A stretch of 64,000 bases of DNA from Hyphomonadaceae bacterium (GTDB lineage: Bacteria; Pseudomonadota; Alphaproteobacteria; Caulobacterales; Aquidulcibacteraceae). Below are positions 58,691 to 64,000 of this stretch, in pieces (position 1 is the stretch's first letter; every line of letters begins with the position of its first letter). The stretch covers positions 350,490 to 414,489 of the forward strand of contig JAEUMP010000016.1 of the NCBI GenBank assembly GCA_016791445.1, given 5' to 3'. The translations under genes and the position numbers were made by a program. Below the pieces are notes generated by a model. The model was not told the DNA's origin. It did no database searches and saw only the letters and a program-made list of their open reading frames with translations.

Positions 58691-60958
58691 ATGAGTCCGT
58701 CAGCCCGCATGCGCGCCGCGCGCCGTCGATCGAGTACGATCGCGACGCTGCCCGGCTTCGAGGAGGAGTCCTCGGACTTCGCGCATGATGCTCAACTCTC
58801 CAAAGTCGCCGTCCTGTTCCCGCTGCCTTTGCCGGAACCATTCGACTACTGCGCGCCCGCCGAATGGGACCTGAAGGAAGGCGATCACGTGATCGCACCA
58901 CTCGGTCCACGCAGCGTGCGTGGAGTCGTATGGAGCGTTGAAACAAAAAGTGCAAATGCCGCGAATCTGAAACGCATCGAATCGAAGGCGCTCGCGGCGC
59001 CGTTGCCGGATATTTCGCGACGCTTCATCGACTGGACTGCGAAGTATGTCGTCACGCCGCCCGGCAACATTCTGCGCATGGTCGTGCGCTCCATCGAAGC
59101 GCTCTCGCCGTCGCCGACCTACGCTGTCTATGCACCCGCCGAGACCATGTCGGGTGCGGTGACGCCGCAACGCGCAAAGGTGATGAGTGAAGCTGCACGG
59201 GAGCCCGCGACGGGCGCCGAACTCGCACGACGCGCCGGCGTTTCTTCCAGTGTTGTCAAAGCCTTGGTCGAAACGGGCGCGCTGACGCGCATCGATGTGC
59301 CGGAAGACGAGCCGTATCCCGAACCCGATCTTTCGCTGCCGGGAAACACGCTCAACGCGCAGCAGGACGCGGCTGCGGAAATACTCAAGGACGCCGTGCG
59401 CGCGGGCGACTTCCAGGCCGTGCTGCTCGACGGGATCACCGGCTCCGGAAAGACCGAAGTCTATCTTGAAGCCATCGCCGAAGCGCTCGCCCGCGACCCG
59501 TCGGCGCAGGTTCTCGTTCTTCTTCCCGAAATTGCACTGACGCAGGCCGTGCTCGCCAGATTCGAGCAGCGATTCGGCACGCGACCCGTGGAGTGGCACT
59601 CCGCGATCACCCAAAAGGCGCGTCGCCGCGCCTGGCGCGAAGTGAATGACGGGCGCGCCAGATTGATCGCCGGCGCCCGCTCCGCGCTCTTTCTTCCGTT
59701 CCGCAACCTGCGCCTGATTGTGGTCGACGAGGAACATGACCCGTCCTACAAACAGGACGACGGCGTCGCGTATCAGGCGCGAGATCTCGCGGTGGCGAGG
59801 GCGAAGCTCGGGGGCTGTGCGGTAGTCCTCGCCAGCGCGACGCCGTCTCTCGAAACGCTCGTGAACGCGCAGGCCGGTCGTTACCGGCATGTAAAGCTGA
59901 CGGCGCGTCACGGTGTGGCGGTGCTGCCGGACGTGGAATTGATCGATCTCAAGATCCACGCGCCGGACAAGGGCCGCTGGCTGTCGCCGAAACTGGTCAC
60001 CGCTGCGGCGGAAGCCCTGTCACGCGGAGAGCAGACGCTCTTCTACATGAACCGTCGCGGCTACGCGCCGCTGACGCTGTGCCGAGCGTGCGGGCACCGC
60101 ATGGAAAGCCCGGACACTAAAAGCTGGCTCGTCGAGCACAAATATTCGGGCCGCCTTGTCTGTCACCTGACCGGCTTCTCGATGCCGAAGCCGAAGGAGT
60201 GCCCCACCTGCATGGCGCCCGATCCGTTCGTGGCGATCGGTCCGGGCGTCGAGCGTGTGGAAGAGGAGACGCGCCAGCTTTTTCCCAATGCGCGCATCGA
60301 GATCTTCTCGTCGGACACCGCGCAGACGGGCGATCAGGTGCGCGCGATCGTCGAGCGGATGGCGGCGGGCGAGATCGACATCCTCATCGGCACGCAGATC
60401 GTCGCCAAGGGTCACAACTTTCCGCGCCTCACCGTCGTCGGCGTCGTCGATGCGGATCTTGGCCTCAAGGGCGGGGACCTGCGGGCAGGGGAGCGCACTT
60501 TCCAGTTGCTCAGTCAGGTCGCCGGCCGCGCAGGGCGCGCTGATCGCCCGGGGCGCGCGCTGGTGCAGACCTATGCGCCGGAGCACGACGCGATGATCGC
60601 GCTCGCGAAGCATGACCGTGACGGCTTCCTCGCGGCGGAGGCGGCGGGGCGCGAAGCGATGGGCATGCCGCCCTATGGACGGCTTGCGGCGGTGATCGTC
60701 TCGGGCGGCGATGAGCCGACGGTCAACTACGCGGCCATTGCGCTTGGCGAAGCGGCGCCGCTGGCCGATGGCGTGGAAGTATGGGGGCCGGCGCCGGCGC
60801 CGCTGTCGGTGATCCGCGGGCAGCATCGTCGCCGCTTCCTCGTGCGCGCGGATCGCGGCGTGGATCTCTCCGCCTACATGTCGGCCTGGCGCGAGCGGGT
60901 GAAGCTGCACTCAAGCATTCGCGTTCAGATCGACGTGGACCCGTACTCATTCCTGTAA
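58691..60958 (+). CDS. priA: Primosomal helicase PriA, degenerate zinc region
   Basis: 755 residues. Replication-restart helicase: N-terminal DNA-binding region (VAVLFPLPLPEPFDYCAP), Walker A DGITGSGKTEVYLEAI (near residue 250), DEEH motif VVDEEHDPSYKQDD, then a zinc region (60080-60211) and motifs V-VI (GTQIVAKGHNFP; QVAGRAGRADRPG). The zinc region normally has four CxxC pairs; here CRAC and CPTC remain, but the second pair reads SPDT and the third CHLT, so three of the eight cysteines are lost. ATG 58691 is tentative; it abuts the xerC start. Conserved sequence begins about 37 residues in, so a later start is possible. Confidence 0.9.
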   Translation: MSPSARMRAARRRSSTIATLPGFEEESSDFAHDAQLSKVAVLFPLPLPEPFDYCAPAEWDLKEGDHVIAPLGPRSVRGVVWSVETKSANAANLKRIESKALAAPLPDISRRFIDWTAKYVVTPPGNILRMVVRSIEALSPSPTYAVYAPAETMSGAVTPQRAKVMSEAAREPATGAELARRAGVSSSVVKALVETGALTRIDVPEDEPYPEPDLSLPGNTLNAQQDAAAEILKDAVRAGDFQAVLLDGITGSGKTEVYLEAIAEALARDPSAQVLVLLPEIALTQAVLARFEQRFGTRPVEWHSAITQKARRRAWREVNDGRARLIAGARSALFLPFRNLRLIVVDEEHDPSYKQDDGVAYQARDLAVARAKLGGCAVVLASATPSLETLVNAQAGRYRHVKLTARHGVAVLPDVELIDLKIHAPDKGRWLSPKLVTAAAEALSRGEQTLFYMNRRGYAPLTLCRACGHRMESPDTKSWLVEHKYSGRLVCHLTGFSMPKPKECPTCMAPDPFVAIGPGVERVEEETRQLFPNARIEIFSSDTAQTGDQVRAIVERMAAGEIDILIGTQIVAKGHNFPRLTVVGVVDADLGLKGGDLRAGERTFQLLSQVAGRAGRADRPGRALVQTYAPEHDAMIALAKHDRDGFLAAEAAGREAMGMPPYGRLAAVIVSGGDEPTVNYAAIALGEAAPLADGVEVWGPAPAPLSVIRGQHRRRFLVRADRGVDLSAYMSAWRERVKLHSSIRVQIDVDPYSFL

Positions 60959-60961
60959 GGC

Positions 60962-61885
60962 TTACATCAGCGGCAGTTCGACCTTCACGCTTTGGCCCGC
61001 GTCATTCCGTGCGTCGCCGACGAGGCGGAAGTCATCGGTGGGCTGGAGGACGAGGACGGTGTTGCGGTCTTCCGCGCCGACCTTGCAGCGCGCGGAGATG
61101 GTGACGCCCGTGCGGTTCACGGTGCCGGCCATGCCGGTGGGTGCGCAGAGGCCGCCGTCGAAGGCGCCGGAGGTTTCGTTCAGCGAGCGGATCGTGAGAC
61201 CCACGCCCTGCAGCGCATTGGCGAAGGGCTGCGCGTCTTCAGTGGCGGCGACCGCCAGCAGCGGCATGCGTGCGCCGCGTCGCATGGAAAGAAGGCGCTT
61301 CACCGCGATCTGGCGCAAGGCGGGATCGTTGCTGCGGTAGAGCTTGTCGATGGCGGCGGCGATGACGGCGTCGTCCTGGCCCGAGAGCACCGTCACGCCG
61401 GCGCGCACGCGCTCCGCCGGATCGGTCGAGGCGAGGCCGTTCGCCAGCTCCTGCATGGCGAGCTCGGAGGGCGACAGCGCGGGCGCTTCGGCGGCATCCG
61501 ACCGCGGCGGCCCCTTCGGGTGCGGCGTGACGAGCACGCTCTGCAACGTGTCGCCGAAGGGAACGAGAGTGGCGAAGACGCCGCGCTCGTTGGCGGCGGG
61601 CTTCGGCGCGACATACCAGAGACCGATGAAGACGGCGCAGGCGAGGGCGTTGAGCAGGGCGACGCCGGCCATGGTGCGGAGCAATCCCGTCAGCGGCGGC
61701 AGCAGCGACAGCACGCCGGCGATCGCCGCGAGTACGCCGAACACCGCCGCCATCGTCAGCACCACGGGCCCGTAGGGCGTCATCAGGTCTGCAGCGACGG
61801 CGAGCACGATCGCGCAGATCAGCGCCGCGATCAGGGTGGAGATGCTGAAGCCCGCGCCCCCGCCGTGCCCGTGCATGTCGCTCAT
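60962..61885 (-). CDS. Membrane protein with HEAT-like C-terminal region
   Basis: 307 residues. The His/Gly start MSDMHGHGGGAGF precedes about four hydrophobic segments: ISTLIAALICAIVLAVAADL, VVLTMAAVFGVLAAIAGVLSLL, LLRTMAGVALLNALACAVFIGLWYV. The soluble C-terminal part has helical repeat-like segments (ELAMQELANGLASTDPAERVRAGV, DAVIAAAIDKLYRSNDPALRQIAVKRLL) followed by a beta-rich domain with a Cys pair (GGLCAPTG, SARCKVG). Unknown function. ATG 61885 follows an AAGGGGA site; the longer in-frame opening to 63595 is non-coding overlap with other genes. Confidence 0.72.
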   Translation of the reverse strand: MSDMHGHGGGAGFSISTLIAALICAIVLAVAADLMTPYGPVVLTMAAVFGVLAAIAGVLSLLPPLTGLLRTMAGVALLNALACAVFIGLWYVAPKPAANERGVFATLVPFGDTLQSVLVTPHPKGPPRSDAAEAPALSPSELAMQELANGLASTDPAERVRAGVTVLSGQDDAVIAAAIDKLYRSNDPALRQIAVKRLLSMRRGARMPLLAVAATEDAQPFANALQGVGLTIRSLNETSGAFDGGLCAPTGMAGTVNRTGVTISARCKVGAEDRNTVLVLQPTDDFRLVGDARNDAGQSVKVELPLM

Positions 61886-61981
61886 GGAAATCCCCTTCCG
61901 ATGGACCTCCGTTCTTACCATCGCGACAGGAAGGCGCCAGACTGTTCGCGAATACGGAACTTCTGGAACCCGGAGCCCACG

Positions 61982-62725
61982 ATGCAGCTTTCCACCGCGA
62001 CCTGGCAGGAGGTCGAAGCCTACCTGAAGCACGCGCGCGGCCTCATCATCCCGATCGGCAGCCACGAACAGCACGGCCCCAACGGCCATCTCGGCACCGA
62101 CGCGATCTGCCCGGAGGTGATCGCCGCCGAAGCGGGGCTCGAGGATGGCATCCTCATCGCGCCGACGTTCAATGTCGGCCAGGCGCAGCATCACATGGGC
62201 TTTCCCGGGACGATCACGCTCCGGCCCTCCACCATGCTTGCGGCCCTGCAGGACTGGATTTCGAGCTTCACGCGGCACGGCTTCACGCGGCTCTATTTTC
62301 TCAACGGCCACGGCGGCAACGTCGCGACGATCCAGGCCGCGTTCTCGGAAGCCTATGCGCCGTGGAGCCTGAAAGGGGAGGCGGCGCCGTTCGCCTGCAC
62401 GCTGCAGAACTGGTGGGAGCTGCGCGGCGTGGCCGACCTGTGCAAGCGGCTCTTTCCTGTCGGCGACGGGAGCCATGCGACGGCGTCCGAGGTCAGCGTG
62501 ACCTATTACAAGTATCCCGATTTCCAGAAGCGCGTGGACATGTCCCCGAAGATCGCGCCGACCGGGCCGATCCGCGACGCGGCCGACTATCGCCGCCGTT
62601 TTCCGGACGGACGCATCGGCTCCGATCCCTCGCAGGCCAGCGTCGAGGCGGGAGCCGAACTCGTGGCGGCGGCGAAGGCTGCACTGATCGCCGACGCCCG
62701 GCGCTTCTTCGGCGAGAACGACTGA
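61982..62725 (+). CDS. Creatininase-family protein
   Basis: 247 residues of the creatininase/MftE fold: LIIPIGSHEQHGPNGHLGTDAI, LIAPTFNVGQAQHHMGFPGTITLRP, LYFLNGHGGN and GDGSHATASEVS. The metal ligands are visible: Glu in SHEQHG, His, Asp in GTDA, and Glu in ASEVS. Members hydrolyse amides such as creatinine or mycofactocin precursors. No mycofactocin genes are near, so the substrate is unknown. Confidence 0.9.
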   Translation: MQLSTATWQEVEAYLKHARGLIIPIGSHEQHGPNGHLGTDAICPEVIAAEAGLEDGILIAPTFNVGQAQHHMGFPGTITLRPSTMLAALQDWISSFTRHGFTRLYFLNGHGGNVATIQAAFSEAYAPWSLKGEAAPFACTLQNWWELRGVADLCKRLFPVGDGSHATASEVSVTYYKYPDFQKRVDMSPKIAPTGPIRDAADYRRRFPDGRIGSDPSQASVEAGAELVAAAKAALIADARRFFGEND

Positions 62726-62791
62726 TCGCGACCCGCTTGACGGCGCCCGGCGACGCCATCCAATGCGGTGGTCTCCGGGGATCACAATATC

Positions 62792-63598
62792 ATGATCGAG
62801 TTTCTCGCCTCGCCGGCTTTCTGGACCAGCCTCGCGGCGCTGACCTTTCTCGAGGTCGTCCTCGGGATCGACAATCTGCTCTTCGTCTCCATCGCCGTCG
62901 GCAAGCTGAAGGGCGCCGAGACCGAGCGCGCGCGGCGCATCGGCATCTGGGGGGCGATGATCCTCCGGATCGTGATGCTGGCGGGCATCTTCTTCATCAT
63001 CGGCGCCAGCAAGGTGACGCTGCTGGAGCTGCCTGCCTGGCTGGGCGCGGCCTTCGGCAAGGAGGGGACCGAGCACTTCGAGGACTTCGTCAACTTCACG
63101 CTGAAGGATCTCGTGCTCTTCGCGGGCGGTCTTTTCCTGCTGTGGAAGGGGACGCAGGAAATCCACGCTTCCGTGGAAGGCACGCACCACGAGCAGGCGA
63201 CGGCGAAATCGGACTTCCAGTCCGTCGTGATCCAGCTCTTCGTCATCAATGCGGTGTTCTCCATCGACTCGGTGCTGACGGCGGTGGGCCTTGTCGACAT
63301 CGAGGGCGCGCCGGTGGAGGCGATCACGATCGCGGTGACGGCGGTGGTGCTGTCGACGATCGTCATGGCGGTGGCGGCCAAGCCTCTGGCCGAATTCATC
63401 GACCGGCACCCGACGACGAAGATCCTGGCGCTCGCCTTCATCCTGCTGGTGGGCGTCGCGCTCGTCGCTGACGCGCTCGGCTTCCACATCCCGCGCGGCT
63501 ATCTCTACTTCGCGATCGCGTTCTCGGTGGCGGTGGAGTTGCTGAACATCCGGGCGCGGCAGAAGGCTGAATTTGCAGCGAAAACCGCGGCGCACTGA
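62792..63598 (+). CDS. TerC-family membrane protein
   Basis: 268 residues, about seven hydrophobic segments. The twin acidic motifs FLEVVLGIDNLLFV and FVINAVFSIDSVLTAVGLV are the TerC (Alx/YjbE-type) signature; such proteins handle Mn2+ or other metals, and the Asp residues in the membrane are essential. ATG 62792 begins just before helix 1; the ten-residue upstream extension is not needed. Downstream is the REP pair. Confidence 0.92.
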   Translation: MIEFLASPAFWTSLAALTFLEVVLGIDNLLFVSIAVGKLKGAETERARRIGIWGAMILRIVMLAGIFFIIGASKVTLLELPAWLGAAFGKEGTEHFEDFVNFTLKDLVLFAGGLFLLWKGTQEIHASVEGTHHEQATAKSDFQSVVIQLFVINAVFSIDSVLTAVGLVDIEGAPVEAITIAVTAVVLSTIVMAVAAKPLAEFIDRHPTTKILALAFILLVGVALVADALGFHIPRGYLYFAIAFSVAVELLNIRARQKAEFAAKTAAH

Positions 63599-63632
63599 CG
63601 ATGCGGCGATCGTGAAAAAGCGCCGGTCTCAG

Positions 63633-63662
63633 TGCCGGACCGCGCAGCGCCCGCTGCGCATG
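63633..63662 (-). repeat. REP hairpin, copy 4
   Basis: Minus-strand REP of the same family as copies 1-3: stem GCGCAGC/GCTGCGC, loop GGGC, tail GGTCCGGCA. Differs from copy 5 at 2 of 30 positions. Confidence 0.85.
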
Positions 63663-63710
63663 CGCGGGCGCCGCCAGACTCCGGGGAATCTCGCGTTCGT
63701 TTCACATGGG

Positions 63711-63740
63711 TATGCGCAGCAGGCGCTGCGCGGTCCGGCA
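63711..63740 (+). repeat. REP hairpin, copy 5
   Basis: Plus-strand REP with stem GCGCAGC/GCTGCGC, loop AGGC and tail GGTCCGGCA. With copy 4 it forms an inverted pair (48 bases between), the typical BIME-like layout, between terC and a leftward gene. Confidence 0.85.
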
Positions 63741-63747
63741 TGACCAG

Positions 63748-64000
63748 TCATGACGTGTCTGCGGCGTCGGTGGCGGGTGCGATGGTCTGCACGCCGAGAG
63801 CGATCGTCACGGCGAGGACCGTGACGATGGCGCCGGGCGTTGCGCCTGTGCGGGGCAAACGCAATGTGGCGCACTTCACCACTTTGTCGAAATTCGCGAG
63901 CGCATCGCGCATGTCGCGGATCGTCCGCAACGGAATCCCGCGCGTGAAGGCGTGAATGATGCGGATCTTGCGGCGTTGGTAGCCAAGGATTCCGTGCGGA
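63748..64000 (-). CDS. Unidentified protein, C-terminal end (partial)
   Basis: The frame is open from the window edge to the stop at 63748-63750, giving about 84 residues of the C-terminus. Visible: a basic stretch (GYQRRKIRIIHAFTRGIPL), DALANFDKVVKCATLRL, and a hydrophobic C-terminal segment (GAIVTVLAVTIALGVQTIA). The start lies outside the window. No family can be given; a short leaderless ORF inside it would be less plausible. Confidence 0.4.
   Translation of the reverse strand, partial: PHGILGYQRRKIRIIHAFTRGIPLRTIRDMRDALANFDKVVKCATLRLPRTGATPGAIVTVLAVTIALGVQTIAPATDAADTS

Noticed and set aside
60962..63595. 877-codon minus-strand frame ending in the HEAT-like protein
   Set aside because: Only the last 307 codons (from 61885) have a signal and ribosome-binding site; the rest lies over creatininase and terC.
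63632..63955. 107-codon plus-strand frame at the window end
   Set aside because: Its start is REP-derived (PDRAAPAAHARA) and it opposes a better-looking minus frame.

Overview
The window is about 65% G+C, gene-dense and entirely bacterial. It looks like an alphaproteobacterium of the Caulobacterales type (Caulobacteraceae/Hyphomonadaceae-like). The reasons are the corC-lnt-XRE-metK block, the rpsT-dnaA-dnaN-recF-gyrB replication block, a sucC/sucD/sucA/sucB/lpd TCA block with lpd last, a xerC-priA divergent pair, a TonB-dependent receptor, an UrcA-family protein and many ATGA/GTGA start-stop overlaps. No tRNA, rRNA or CRISPR was seen.

Layout. 1-3.6 kb: end of corC, lnt, an XRE regulator and metK, with an operator-like inverted repeat before metK. 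3.6-8.7 kb: SRPBCC protein, Baeyer-Villiger monooxygenase and an iron-type TonB receptor (all minus), then an enoyl-CoA hydratase. 8.8-16.8 kb: rpsT, a strikingly divergent dnaA, dnaN, a glycerophosphodiesterase, recF and gyrB. 16.8-24.6 kb: accessory DNA holding two overlapping DUF2971-type genes of low G+C, a REP-associated transposase among REP hairpins, a nitroreductase, a lipoprotein, an RDD membrane protein and an orphan gene-transfer-agent-type large terminase with N-terminal HTH modules. 24.9-28.3 kb: the most remarkable locus, a secreted caspase-like/muramidase/GH19 protein with a C-terminal sorting-signal-like tail, translationally coupled to a VanZ-sortase fusion. 28.3-38.1 kb: small conserved proteins, an M28 peptidase with a paraoxonase-like partner, a membrane LytTR regulator, a 26-residue membrane protein, a GST, an MFS transporter and ChrA. 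38.1-53.9 kb: the 2-oxoglutarate dehydrogenase/succinyl-CoA synthetase genes. They are interrupted by a 5.5 kb block (TIR protein, UrcA, glyoxalase-fold protein, amidase, lipoproteins) between sucC and sucD and by an alternative oxidase between sucB and lpd; a class A beta-lactamase is coupled to lpd. 54-64 kb: a wHTH/membrane pair, a PAS histidine kinase, a histone-H1-like protein, xerC, a priA lacking one zinc site, a HEAT-like membrane protein, a creatininase-family protein, terC, a REP pair and an unfinished gene.

How it fits together. The housekeeping blocks supply SAM (MetK), lipoprotein acylation (Lnt), replication (DnaA, DnaN, RecF, GyrB, PriA, XerC) and the lower TCA cycle (SucA, SucB, Lpd, SucC, SucD). 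Accessory genes sit in the seams. The best candidate for an undescribed system is the two-gene operon at 24961-28253 on the minus strand: a sortase co-translated with a single likely substrate that combines a caspase-like peptidase with two peptidoglycan- or glycan-cleaving domains. Other candidates are the DUF2971 pair, the TIR protein inside the split suc operon, the HTH-fused terminase, and the joint divergence of DnaA and PriA.
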